From Bathymodiolus brooksi (Eukaryota; Mollusca; Bivalvia; Mytilida; Modiolidae): a DNA stretch of 64,000 nt. Location: the NCBI GenBank assembly GCA_963680875.1, contig OY804575.1, positions 30,780,494 through 30,844,493 on the forward strand. The letters are read 5' to 3'. Positions within the stretch are counted from its first letter, which is position 1. Every line of letters starts with the position of its first letter. The position numbers were made by a program, and so were the translations under genes. Below, piece after piece: positions 26,201 to 41,195 of the stretch. Below the pieces are notes generated by a model, which searched no databases, had not been told where the DNA came from, and worked only from the letters and a program-made list of their open reading frames with translations.

Positions 26201-29200
26201 GTAAAATGAGCAATTGCAGCAAAACCAATGGCTACTGTATAACACCTGGTTGCTCATCTGGATGGAAAGGTCCAAGATGTAATATAAGTAAGTTATTAGT
26301 GTATGAAACAAGCTATGGACTATCGTCAAATCAACGTGTACTTATAAAATTTAATGGAATAACAATTACAGGAATTGACCAGGGATACATAACAATTACA
26401 GGAATTGACCAGGGATACATAACAATTACAGGAATTGACCAGGGATACATAACAATTACAGGAATTGACCAGGGATACATAACAATTACAGGAATTGACC
26501 AGGTATACATAACAATTACAGGAATTGACCAGGGATACATAACAATTACAGGAATTGACCAGGGACACATAACAATTACAGGAATCGACCAGGGATACAT
26601 AACAATTACAGGAATTGACCAGGGATACATAACAATTACAGGAATTGACCAATGATACATAACAATTACGGGAATTGACCAGGGATACAAAACAATTACA
26701 GGAATGGACTAGGGATACATAACAATTACAGGAATTGACCAGGGATACATGTTTTCTTTATTATAAAGTTTATTAAGATGAGGATCAATGACGTACAGGA
26801 GAATTAAGCATTATAAATGGCACTAAGATAATTAATTGTAGAATCTTAGTAGGTCAAAGGTTTCACTAGCATAGCCTGGTTAAAATATGGATTTCCTTTG
26901 AAATATCGTTTTGTTGTACATATATTTGTGTAGAGGAAGAATAAGACACACTTTACCTCTTTACTTAAAATATCTGTACTTTTAGTTATTATTTTGATTT
27001 ACATATATATTTAGTGGTCGATATGCTTTCCACTTACAGCTTGTGATCAAGGCACCTTTGGTGACGATTGCCAGTATACATGTCATTGCATGAACGGATC
27101 CAGTTGTGACAACGTGCATGGGTATTGCCCAAATGGGGATTGCGATCCTGGATGGAAATCAACGACATGCTCTGAAAGTATAATAACATTATTTCTATTA
27201 TTACGGATGTTTTGTTTAATAGGAAGGAATGCAATTGAACATGAACTATAATCTAATTCAAGAAAAAGAAAGTACTGATTCAGTAAGAGTATGAAGTAGT
27301 CAGTCAGGTAGAAATCTTCCAGTGATGTATATATGCTGAACATTCATCTTAAAGCATGGGAAGGTTAAACAAATGTCATAGTGTACAAGATGAATTCCCG
27401 AGACTTAACATTGCTATTTGCTACCTCTCCGCTAGGCACATATCAGTGCCATGTCTACCTGCTACCTGTCTGCTAGGCACATATCAGTGCCATTTTTACC
27501 TGCACCCTACTGCCCTCTTTGTTAGTCAGTGCATTTGTCTAGTGCGAAGCAGACATGATAATCATCTCTCATAAAAAATAACTACATGTAATTCTCGTTA
27601 GAATATCACTGAAACATTTGAATTGCTCACTAAGTTTAATTACAATTATCACTATTACAGGAATTGTTACAAGCTGGACAATTCCGTTTAGTCAAAAATC
27701 AAAACAGGTCAATTCTTCAGAAATTCTCTTGTCACCTTGCACTCAGTGCTTCAAACAGATTTACTGCCTGTTGAATGTATGAAAGTTTCTTTTATATATT
27801 TTGTTGATTTGCATTGAATGTCTTATTTCAATATCTAATCGACAGAAATAATAATAAAATAATGACAATCGAATTATCAAAACCACGTAAAGCCACACAG
27901 TACACCATACTCGCTGTGTTTGTATCTACTAATTGGCGTTCGTGCCCAGCTTTGTAAATTAGAAAAAGGGGTACACTCGTCTCGCAGCCGCAAGTGATAA
28001 AGTTTACCAGTTGGTTGCCTATGCTCGGTGGTTCTCTCCTGTTACTCCTGCTTCTTCCACAACTAAACCTGGTCGCCATGGTATATCTGAAATATTGTTG
28101 GAAGTGGCGTTAAACACCAAAAATCAAAATCAGTCAATCATACTAATTGGCGTAAATAAATATTACAACCAATCTTATTGATCAACAATACTGGTATGCA
28201 AACTGTATTTTGAAGAGTTGGGTTTTAAGAGGCACTCATGACCATAACAAGTCTATGAGCATACATCATGTCGATTGAAGGTGAACCTAGTAAGCATTTT
28301 TGTAAATGGCAGGAGATGAATAGGGTCGGATTATTGTGTTTTAGACGGCAACCACTAACAACTTGTTGCTAATGAGGAGCTTCTACAGGCAAGCTGTCGT
28401 TAATCTATACGGAAAGTAACATTCTGGTACAACAGAAGTACAATTTAGATTCAAGACAGACCAAGATGGAACATATATCGTCAAGTATGAACAATGTTAT
28501 ATTTTTATATTGATATCCCATGATAATGTTAAAATATACCTAATTTATTTCTATCTACTCTAACATTTTCAGTTTGCGATCAGGGTTCATTCGGTTACAA
28601 CTGTGTTCAGACATGCCCTAATTGTTTGTACCAAAATTGTGATAACGTTGATGGAACTTGTCGTCCACCAGGACAATGTGTTGCTGGATGGATAGGACCT
28701 CGATGTGATGAAGGTATTATTTTAAGTATATTTAGTAGATGGAGATAATGAAACACGAACCAATCAGAACAGTTCCAAAATCCAATCGAAAAATCGTATA
28801 AAAGAGGCAAAATATATACCCCTAACACACATATACATGACCCTTCACTTCTCTGACCTGGTACATGCACTTCAATAAACAATGGCAGGGTTAAACTAGT
28901 TTATTGTGCCCGAACCGCCCATCTATTGAACATTGTATTATTTTCCCTTCAGACCCGTTCATTGTAATTATATAATAAAATGTGTATTTTGTATATCAGA
29001 ACATACAGAATGTGTAATTTGAAGTTGTGATAAGCTTTCAAAATATGAAGAGGAAAGGTAAGCTCTAGATTTAGATTTTGAAAATACATTTTATATGCTA
29101 TATATATACTTACCGAATATGAAATTGTAAATCTTCTGTGCTCTCTTAAGAAAGAATTATCACCTTCAAAAAAGTCTGAATATACCAATACTACGGACAA

Positions 29201-32200
29201 ATGAAAGTCAGATCATTTTTTTCATTTTAATATGGACATTCGTCGTACCGATATGTTTAATATTTCAGCTTGTGGGAAAGGAAAATATGGCACCGGCTGT
29301 AAGAAATCATGTAACAACTGTTTGTCTGAGACATGTGACAATGTTGAAGGTTTATGTAACATTAAAGACGAGTGTAAACCAGGTTATTTGGGTTTAAAGT
29401 GCGATCAAGGTATTTCATTTTTTAAACGTTAATAAGATTGGTACTACTTAACAACACAGAATTGTTGCAATAACAATAGTAAACATAAATAGGTGTAAAC
29501 TAATGTTTGCTCTGTTTTGATTTATCTTTTTATTAGTATTGTTGTCTTTTATTGGGATAGTTTCCTATTTTACTATCATCATCACGGGTACTATGCACTT
29601 GTTTTCTACTTGTAATGAGTTGATTTGGTTATATATATACATATATATATATATACAGAATGGAGCAAAACACTACACACGTAGAAAACATCACAATTCT
29701 TTTACAACTAAATGAAACAAAACACATATTTTATTCTTCACCATTCTAGTTCTATGATTGTTAAACTCCCAAATGTCCTATTATTGAATGCACAAAATGA
29801 AATAAACTTAGTAAAAATATTCCAGCCACGATTTTTATCTCTGATATAATATAATCAACTCGTCTGATAAGTGCAATTTATTTTGTAAGTTTATGACATC
29901 TACAAACAAAAATGTTTGTTATTCAATGGATCACACAAGCAATAATAACAAATACACTCAAGCGTGTTATTCTGCGAAACGAACTCGCTATTGCTACATA
30001 TTTGCTTCGTGTCCGTTGGTTGGAAATGCAATAGTCAAAGGAAAAATAACAAATAGACAACCAATAGCCGACAAGACACTTTCCGGAAAACTAAAGATTG
30101 ACCAACATGAATCCACTATAAACCGAGTGTGAACTCAGATCATGAGAAAGGGTGTTCAAAATTGAGCACGTGTTATCACTAATATATCGAGAGATAAAAT
30201 AAACAGAACAAAGCAGACAGTAAAATAGCTGAGCAAATGATTGTATCTTATTATCAGGTCGGTAACAAAGGCAATATTGTAAATATCATGACAGATTTGG
30301 AACAATTATTAAAAAAAAAACATTGTTGACAGGATGTTTTGAATATCACTAAAATGTAGTCATTTAATACAATGTTCATTTGCAAACATGAAAACAGAAA
30401 AATGCTCTTAATTTGTTTATATTGAAATGTTGTTTGGAAATACATTTCTAGCTTTCTGGTGTGATTTGCTTCATTGTTAATATGCTAGACCTTGTTACTT
30501 AATACAACATGATTAATTACAATAATGTACATTGTCATATTCAAAACGATGATTTGCTATTTATTAAGATTTCTCAAATGACAATTAATTAGTACGTCAG
30601 CTGTGTATGTTGTTTTATATATGTATTTAAAGTGACAATTAATTAGTGCGTCAACTGTGTATGTTGTTTTATGTATGTATTTCAAGTGACAATTAATTAG
30701 TGCGTCAGCTGTGTATGTTGTTTTATGTATGTATTTCAAGTGACAATTAATTAGTGTGTCAGCTGTGTATGTTGTTTTATGTATGTATTGTAGTATGTAA
30801 AGAGCTGTCATTTGGAAACAACTGTCAAGACATATGTCATTGTCTGAATAGAACATCGTGTAACAATATAGATGGACAGTGTGTTCTTGGATCATGTGAT
30901 CGTGGATGGAGAAGTGATTCTTGTAGTGAACGTAAGCTAAACTTTACAGTAATACATGTATTATATTTGAATAAGAGCATACAAGCTACATTACATTTTG
31001 TATAGAGTACCCAGAGAATATTTCTGATATTCCGTATGTTAAGACTATTATTATCACATAAGGTTGTATCAAGTACAGTTTATCACGGTTACAAATCTTT
31101 CACATTCTATGAGCTGATTTGGCTTGTTTGAATATAGTCCTGTTTGATACAGCTACTTTTAAACGTAATTATACATTTGTATTCTAGTTATCACGTGTGA
31201 AAGTAATTTTTAAAACTTTATATTTCAAGAGATTTGTTTTTCGCCTTTCATATTATCTTAGAATTAATTTGTTTAATGCTCAATTTTCCTGTACGAAAGT
31301 GAAATGATACTCCCGAAAGAATGCAGCATATATTCGCGAATGTTTAAAAGATGATTTCCATCATAATTTATTATATAACATCGGCTTAAAAAGAAATAAA
31401 ACGGACCAAGTAACATGATAACATCACGGAACAAAATCATCAACATTTACTAATGCTAAACTCTATTATAACAAAGACATGTGATAAATATCAATGTTAT
31501 TGTTGGAGAAATCTGTCATAAGGGTAATAACAAAATTACCGAACTCCGAACAATCTTACAAAGGGAAAGTCAAAACTCATAATTATATAAACAGACAAAA
31601 TCAGTCAACAACCGGAAAACTGTGAAAACTGTAATGACCCTGACTTGGTACAGGAATTTCTAAAGAAATGGTGGGTTGAATCAGATTTTAAGGCGCCAAA
31701 CCTCCCGCTCTCATTACGGTTCAAAGGTTCCGGCTGTCACTATAACAGTATTTAAATACAGGAACAAAATAGATAAAATAGTTGTCAAAGCAGTACCATA
31801 TTCGGTGACGTAAATGTCAAAAATATTTTTACGTCACACATTGACAAAAAAAAATATCCTTGACATTTGTTGACTTCTTTATAATTATACATTTTCACTA
31901 TATGAAAATGCATTGCTTATAATTTTTTCTGCAGAGACGGAATATATTTCGACAAGATCTTGGTATCGGAATATAAACTTTATAAGAGATCGAATAAGGC
32001 GAATCTTTTCATAGCCCTGGTCCAGTAGCCTGTTTCTCAGATGAAGATAACGTTTCAGGAAATCAGAATAATTGCTACTGGCCCTTGCATAGCGAATCAA
32101 TTGCGAGATGTAAACACCATATGCAGGAGAAGCTGTTATATTGCTGCACATGTTTGGAAAATTTATGATTTTAAAATTGAAGTCGTCCCGCTTATCATAA

Positions 32201-35200
32201 ATTTTAGTACTGAGTTGACCACTGTCGTCAAATTCGAGGTACAAGTCCAAAAATGATGCGGACGAAGCTGTATCGGTGGTCTCTTTAACTTCCAGTTCTG
32301 GAGGATATATCAATGGAAGAAATTCTGCCAATCTAGAATTATTGATAGATAAAACGTCATCAATATACCTGTATGTGAAATTAAAGGCTCTAGCCTCATG
32401 AATCTTCTTATCTTTTACAAGCTTTTGAAGAAACTCCGACTCATATGAACATAAAAATAAATCGGCTAGAAGAGGGGCACAATTCGTACCCATTGGTATG
32501 CCGATGACCTGCTGAAACAGTGTCCCTCCAAAGGAGACAAATATGTTATCGATGAGGAACTCCAGCATACTGATCACTTGTTCCTCGGAGTAGCATGTTT
32601 TACCTTTTTGAATTTTGTTTGAAAAATATGTGGAATTGTAGCCTAACACAACAAATTTTGAGCCATAGTTTCTATGACTAAAAGCTTTATGAATTGTTTC
32701 TTTTAAGCGGGTTTTCAATTTGTCATGCGGTAGGGTGGTATATAGAGTTGAAAAATCAAAAGTTTTGATGGAGGATACCTGAGAGAAAGATCTTGATTTC
32801 AGGTTATCCAAAAGATCTTTAGAGTTTTTCAAAATCCACATGTGATTTATGCCACTACGCAAGTAAACAGTTTCACAATATTTCTGTTGTCCCTCTTTTA
32901 CTGCAGACAGAATCTTTGTCAGGTGAATAGACAATTCTTTCGTCGAACAAGTTGATGATTTCGAAGAAAGATATATAACTAAAAAAAATAACAGAGATAA
33001 CATTTTTGTACAATTATAGGATGTCGACCGGGAACATTTGGTTATGATTGTCAAGAAGCTTGTGAAGGCTGTATAGATAATATTTGTGAACCGGAAGACG
33101 GAAAATGCGAGAAAAGTGGATGTAAAGAAGGATATAAAGGGGTAAAGTGTGAAATCAGAGGTATTTAATAAAAACGTAAATATCGTATTTAGTATGATCG
33201 ATGCGTTTCTGGAATAACCTTTTACTTCAACTAGTATTTTAGAATAAACTTATAAACTTCACCTTAGTTAAACAAATTTTTGTTGTTGGGTAAAAATGGT
33301 CATGTATTATGAATGCTTCATAGTGTGATAGTTAGTCTAATTAAACGTATAAGTTACTTTTGAGCATTTTGTTTCTTTACGTCTGAACATTAAACTCGAC
33401 ATGTTTAGAATTAGAATTTTGAGTTGAAATGTTTTTGTTCTCTCACGACAGAATTCGAACCCACACCTTTGATACACTACAGCACCAATTTCTTAACTGT
33501 AGATTAGTAATATATATATATATATGTAGTCGAGTGGTCTAGGGCGCTGGACGTAAGGCTAAGCGAATGGTGCTGCAGTGTAACAATGGTGTGGGTTCAA
33601 ATCCCGTCGAGGGAAGAACAAAAATTTGACAGCTCTAAAATCTAATTCTAACACTGTTTGGTTTAATTTTCAGACGTATATAATATTTAGTATTAACCTA
33701 GTATCCTTTAAAGTAACTTTGAGATCCAGTGGGACAGATATATTGTATGGTTGTCACTTGCTTCTAGACGTTTGTATAATATACTTTATTTCCTGTGACT
33801 GTACAGTGAATAATTCTTCATTATCCTATCCAATATATTAAAAATTGCTGAGTTAGATTGCTGTCAAATTATAATATTAAGTATATATGTACCATCTACA
33901 CACGCTTATACACATGTCTTACGTCTATCCCTAGATTGGCCTTACGAGACAAGGTAACACTACGACTATTGAAGCTCCTTTTTTAGGGAGTGGATGTAGT
34001 CGAGTGGTCTAGGGCGCTGGACGTAAGGCTAAGCGAATGGTGCTGCAGTGTAACAATGGTGTGGGTTCAAATCCCGTCGAGGGAAGAACAAAAATTTGAC
34101 AGCTCTAAAATCTAATTCTAACACTGTTTGGTTTAATTTTCAGACGTATATAATATTTAGTATTAACCTAGTATCCTTTAAAGTAACTTTGGGATCCAGT
34201 GGGACAGATATATTGTATGGTTGTCACTTGCTTCTAGACGTTTGTATAATATACTTTATTTCCTGTGACTGTACAGTGAATAATTCTTCATTATCCTATC
34301 CAATATATTAAAAATTGCTGAGTTAGATTGCTGTCAAATTATAATATTAAGTATATATGTACCATCTACACACGCTTATACACATGTCTTACGTCTATCC
34401 CTAGATTGGCCTTACGAGACAAGGTAACACTACGACTATTGAAGCTCCTTTTTTAGGGAGTGGATGTAGTCGAGTGGTCTAGGGCGCTGGACGTAAGGCT
34501 AAGCGAATGGTGCTGCAGTGTAACAATGGTGTGGGTTCAAATCCCGTCGAGGGAAGAACAAAAATTTGACAGCTCTAAAATCTAATTCTAACACTGTTTG
34601 GTTTAATTTTCAGACGTATATAATATTTAGTATTAACCTAGTATCCTTTAAAGTAACTTTGAGATCCAGTGGGACAGATATATTGTATGGTTGTCACTTG
34701 CTTCTAGACGTTTGTATAATATACTTTATTTCCTGTGACTGTATAGTGAATAATTCTTCATTATCCTATCCAATATATTAAAAATTGCTGAGTTAGATTG
34801 CTGTCAAATTATAATATTAAGTATATATGTACCATCTACACACGCTTATACACATGTCTTACGTCTATCCCTAGATTGGCCTTACGAGACAAGGTAACAC
34901 TACGACTATTGAAGCTCCTTTTTTAGGGAGTGGATGTAGTCGAGTGGTCTAGGGCGCTGGACGTAAGGCTAAGCGAATGGTGCTGCAGTGTAACAATGGT
35001 GTGGGTTCAAATCCCGTCGAGGGAAGAACAAAAATTTGACAGCTCTAAAATCTAATTCTAACACTGTTTGGTTTAATTTTCAGACGTATATAATATTTAG
35101 TATTAACCTAGTATCCTTTAAAGTAACTTTGAGATCCAGTGGGACAGATATATTGTATGGTTGTCACTTGCTTCTAGACGTTTGTATAATATACTTTATT

Positions 35201-38200
35201 TCCTGTGACTGTATAGTGAATAATTCTTCATTATCCTATCCAATATATTAAAAATTGCTGAGTTAGATTGCTGTCAAATTATAATATTAAGTATATATGT
35301 ACCATCTACACACGCTTATACACATGTCTTACGTCTATCCCTAGATTGGCCTTACGAGACAAGGTAACACTACGACTATTGAAGCTCCTTTTTTAGGGAG
35401 TGGATGTAGTCGAGTGGTCTAGGGCGCTGGACGTAAGGCTAAGCGAATGGTGCTGCAGTGTAACAATGGTGTGGGTTCAAATCCCGTCGAGGGAAGAACA
35501 AAAATTTGACAGCTCTAAAATCTAATTCTAACACTGTTTGGTTTAATTTTCAGACGTATATAATATTTAGTATTAACCTAGTATCCTTTAAAGTAACTTT
35601 GAGATCCAGTGGGACAGATATATTGTATGGTTGTCACTTGCTTCTAGACGTTTGTATAATATACTTTATTTCCTGTGACTGTATAGTGAATAATTCTTCA
35701 TTATCCTATCCAATATATTAAAAATTGCTGAGTTAGATTGCTGTCAAATTATAATATTAAGTATATATGTACCATCTACACACGCTTATACACATGTCTT
35801 ACGTCTATCCCTAGATTGGCCTTACGAGACAAGGTAACACTACGACTATTGAAGCTCCTTTTTTAGGGAGTGGATGTAGTCGAGTGGTCTAGGGCGCTGG
35901 ACGTAAGGCTAAGCGAATGGTGCTGCAGTGTAACAATGGTGTGGGTTCAAATCCCGTCGAGGGAAGAACAAAAATTTGACAGCTCTAAAATCTAATTCTA
36001 ACACTGTTTGGTTTAATTTTCAGACGTATATAATATTTAGTATTAACCTAGTATCCTTTAAAGTAACTTTGGGATCCAGTGGGACAGATATATTGTATGG
36101 TTGTCACTTGCTTCTAGACGTTTGTATAATATACTTTATTTCCTGTGACTGTACAGTGAATAATTCTTCATTATCCTATCCAATATATTAAAAATTGCTG
36201 AGTTAGATTGCTGTCAAATTATAATATTAAGTATATATGTACCATCTACACACGCTTATACACATGTCTTACGTCTATCCCTAGATTGGCCTTACGAGAC
36301 AAGGTAACACTACGACTATTGAAGCTCCTTTTTTAGGGAGTGGATGTAGTCGAGTGGTCTAGGGCGCTGGACGTAAGGCTAAGCGAATGGTGCTGCAGTG
36401 TAACAATGGTGTGGGTTCAAATCCCGTCGAGGGAAGAACAAAAATTTGACAGCTCTAAAATCTAATTCTAACACTGTTTGGTTTAATTTTCAGACGTATA
36501 TAATATTTAGTATTAACCTAGTATCCTTTAAAGTAACTTTGAGATCCAGTGGGACAGATATATTGTATGGTTGTCACTTGCTTCTAGACGTTTGTATAAT
36601 ATACTTTATTTCCTGTGACTGTATAGTGAATAATTCTTCATTATCCTATCCAATATATTAAAAATTGCTGAGTTAGATTGCTGTCAAATTATAATATTAA
36701 GTATATATGTACCATCTACACACGCTTATACACATGTCTTACGTCTATCCCTCGATTGGCCTTACGAGACAAGGTAACACTACGACTATTGAAGCTCCTT
36801 TTTTAGGGAGTGGATGTAGTCGAGTGGTCTAGGGCGCTGGACGTAAGGCTAAGCGAATGGTGCTGCAGTGTAACAATGGTGTGGGTTCAAATCCCGTCGA
36901 GGGAAGAACAAAAATTTGACAGCTTTAAAATCTAATTCTAACACTGTTTGGTTTAATTTTCAGACGTATATAATATTTAGTATTAACCTAGTATCCTTTA
37001 AAGTAACTTTGAGATCCAGTGGGACAGATATATTGTATGGTTGTCACTTGCTTCTAGACGTTTGTATAATATACTTTATTTCCTGTGACTGTACAGTGAA
37101 TAATTCTTCATTATCCTATCCAATATATTAAAAATTGCTGAGTTAGATTGCTGTCAAATTATAATATTAAGTATATATGTACCATCTACACACGCTTATA
37201 CACATGTCTTACGTCTATCCCTAGATTGGCCTTACGAGACAAGGTAACACTACGACTATTGAAGCTCCTTTTTTAGGGAGTGGATGTAGTCGAGTGGTCT
37301 AGGGCGCTGGACGTAAGGCTAAGCGAATGGTGCTGCAGTGTAACAATGGTGTGGGTTCAAATCCCGTCGAGGGAAGAACAAAAATTTGACAGCTCTAAAA
37401 TCTAATTCTAACACTGTTTGGTTTAATTTTCAGACGTATATAATATTTAGTATTAACCTAGTATCCTTTAAAGTAACTTTGAGATCCAGTGGGACAGATA
37501 TATTGTATGGTTGTCACTTGCTTCTAGACGTTTGTATAATATACTTTATTTCCTGTGACTGTATAGTGAATAATTCTTCATTATCCTATCCAATATATTA
37601 AAAATTGCTGAGTTAGATTGCTGTCAAATTATAATATTAAGTATATATGTACCATCTACACACGCTTATACACATGTCTTACGTCTATCCCTAGATTGGC
37701 CTTACGAGACAAGGTAACACTACGACTATTGAAGCTCCTTTTTTAGGGAGTGGATGTAGTCGAGTGGTCTAGGGCGCTGGACGTAAGGCTAAGCGAATGG
37801 TGCTGCAGTGTAACAATGGTGTGGGTTCAAATCCCGTCGAGGGAAGAACAAAAATTTGACAGCTCTAAAATCTAATTCTAACACTGTTTGGTTTAATTTT
37901 CAGACGTATATAATATTTAGTATTAACCTAGTATCCTTTAAAGTAACTTTGAGATCCAGTGGGACAGATATATTGTATGGTTGTCACTTGCTTCTAGACG
38001 TTTGTATAATATACTTTATTTCCTGTGACTGTATAGTGAATAATTCTTCATTATCCTATCCAATATATTAAAAATTGCTGAGTTAGATTGCTGTCAAATT
38101 ATAATATTAAGTATATATGTACCATCTACACACGCTTATACGCATGTCTTACGTCTATCCCTAGATTGGCCTTACGAGACAAGGTAACACTACGACTATT

Positions 38201-41195
38201 GAAGCTCCTTTTTTAGGGAGTGGATGTAGTCGAGTGGTCTAGGGCGCTGGACGTAAGGCTAAGCGAATGGTGCTGCAGTGTAACAATGGTGTGGGTTCAA
38301 ATCCCGTCGAGGGAAGAACAAAAATTTGACAGCTCTAAAATCTAATTCTAACACTGTTTGGTTTAATTTTCAGACGTATATAATATTTAGTATTAACCTA
38401 GTATCCTTTAAAGTAACTTTGAGATCCAGTGGGACAGATATATTGTATGGTTGTCACTTGCTTCTAGACGTTTGTATAATATACTTTATTTCCTGTGACT
38501 GTACAGTGAATAATTCTTCATTATCCTATCCAATATATTAAAAATTGCTGAGTTAGATTGCTGTCAAATTATAATATTAAGTATATATGTACCATCTACA
38601 CACGCTTATACACATGTCTTACGTCTATCCCTAGATTGGCCTTACGAGACAAGGTAACACTACGACTATTGAAGCTCCTTTTTTAGGGAGTGGATGTAGT
38701 CGAGTGGTCTAGGGCGCTGGACGTAAGGCTAAGCGAATGGTGCTGCAGTGTAACAATGGTGTGGGTTCAAATCCCGTCGAGGGAAGAACAAAAATTTGAC
38801 AGCTCTAAAATCTAATTCTAACACTGTTTGGTTTAATTTTCAGACGTATATAATATTTAGTATTAACCTAGTATCCTTTAAAGTAACTTTGAGATCCAGT
38901 GGGACAGATATATTGTATGGTTGTCACTTGCTTCTAGACGTTTGTATAATATACTTTATTTCCTGTGACTGTATAGTGAATAATTCTTCATTATCCTATC
39001 CAATATATTAAAAATTGCTGAGTTAGATTGCTGTCAAATTATAATATTAAGTATATATGTACCATCTACACACGCTTATACACATGTCTTACGTCTATCC
39101 CTAGATTGGCCTTACGAGACAAGGTAACACTACGACTATTGAAGCTCCTTTTTTAGGGAGTGGATGTAGTCGAGTGGTCTAGGGCGCTGGACGTAAGGCT
39201 AAGCGAATGGTGCTGCAGTGTAACAATGGTGTGGGTTCAAATCCCGTCGAGGGAAGAACAAAAATTTGACAGCTCTAAAATCTAATTCTAACACTGTTTG
39301 GTTTAATTTTCAGACGTATATAATATTTAGTATTAACCTAGTATCCTTTAAAGTAACTTTGAGATCCAGTGGGACAGATATATTGTATGGTTGTCACTTG
39401 CTTCTAGACGTTTGTATAATATACTTTATTTCCTGTGACTGTATAGTGAATAATTCTTCATTATCCTATCCAATATATTAAAAATTGCTGAGTTAGATTG
39501 CTGTCAAATTATAATATTAAGTATATATGTACCATCTACACACGCTTATACACATGTCTTACGTCTATCCCTAGATTGGCCTTACGAGACAAGGTAACAC
39601 TACGACTATTGAAGCTCCTTTTTTAGGGAGTGGATGTAGTCGAGTGGTCTAGGGCGCTGGACGTAAGGCTAAGCGAATGGTGCTGCAGTGTAACAATGGT
39701 GTGGGTTCAAATCCCGTCGAGGGAAGAACAAAAATTTGACAGCTCTAAAATCTAATTCTAACACTGTTTGGTTTAATTTTCAGACGTATATAATATTTAG
39801 TATTAACCTAGTATCCTTTAAAGTAACTTTGAGATCCAGTGGGACAGATATATTGTATGGTTGTCACTTGCTTCTAGACGTTTGTATAATATACTTTATT
39901 TCCTGTGACTGTATAGTGAATAATTCTTCATTATCCTATCCAATATATTAAAAATTGCTGAGTTAGATTGCTGTCAAATTATAATATTAAGTATATATGT
40001 ACCATCTACACACGCTTATACACATGTCTTACGTCTATCCCTAGATTGGCCTTACGAGACAAGGTAACACTACGACTATTGAAGCTCCTTTTTTAGGGAG
40101 TGGATGTAGTCGAGTGGTCTAGGGCGCTGGACGTAAGGCTAAGCGAATGGTGCTGCAGTGTAACAATGGTGTGGGTTCAAATCCCGTCGAGGGAAGAACA
40201 AAAATTTGACAGCTCTAAAATCTAATTCTAACACTGTTTGGTTTAATTTTCAGACGTATATAATATTTAGTATTAACCTAGTATCCTTTAAAGTAACTTT
40301 GAGATCCAGTGGGACAGATATATTGTATGGTTGTCACTTGCTTCTAGACGTTTGTATAATATACTTTATTTCCTGTGACTGTATAGTGAATAATTCTTCA
40401 TTATCCTATCCAATATATTAAAAATTGCTGAGTTAGATTGCTGTCAAATTATAATATTAAGTATATATGTACCATCTACACACGCTTATACACATGTCTT
40501 ACGTCTATCCCTAGATTGGCCTTACGAGACAAGGTAACACTACGACTATTGAAGCTCCTTTTTTAGGGAGTGGATGTAGTCGAGTGGTCTAGGGCGCTGG
40601 ACGTAAGGCTAAGCGAATGGTGCTGCAGTGTAACAATGGTGTGGGTTCAAATCCCGTCGAGGGAAGAACAAAAATTTGACAGCTCTAAAATCTAATTCTA
40701 GCACTGTTTGGTTTAATTTTCAGACGTATATAATATTTAGTATTAACCTAGTATCCTTTAAAGTAACTTTGAGATCCAGTGGGACAGATATATTGTATGG
40801 TTGTCACTTGCTTCTAGACGTTTGTATAATATACTTTATTTCCTGTGACTGTATAGTGAATAATTCTTCATTATCCTATCCAATATATTAAAAATTGCTG
40901 AGTTAGATTGCTGTCAAATTATAATATTAAGTATATATGTACCATCTACACACGCTTATACACATGTCTTACGTCTATCCCTAGATTGGCCTTACGAGAC
41001 AAGGTAACACTACGACTATTGAAGCTCCTTTTTTAGGGAGTGGATGTAGTCGAGTGGTCTAGGGCGCTGGACGTAAGGCTAAGCGAATGGTGCTGCAGTG
41101 TAACAATGGTGTGGGTTCAAATCCCGTCGAGGGAAGAACAAAAATTTGACAGCTCTAAAATCTAATTCTAACACTGTTTGGTTTAATTTTCAGAC

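Noticed and set aside
26326..26690. Cys-rich repeat proteins on the minus strand
   Set aside because: Artefact of a 30-bp repeat whose length is a multiple of three, which keeps several frames open.
26346..27060. 30-bp array derived from the exon 7 acceptor
   Set aside because: TTACAG is shared, but only about half of the next 16 bases match; could be chance.
33626..40891. Sixteen identical 71-codon open frames as a gene family
   Set aside because: They arise from the 470-bp satellite unit; there are no domain features, and the related units at 15878-19071 do not keep this frame.
33526..41140. Functional tRNA genes in the 470-bp units
   Set aside because: A/B boxes and a T-arm are present, but the acceptor-stem halves (GTGGATG against CGAGGGA) do not pair, so it is tRNA-like rather than a tRNA.
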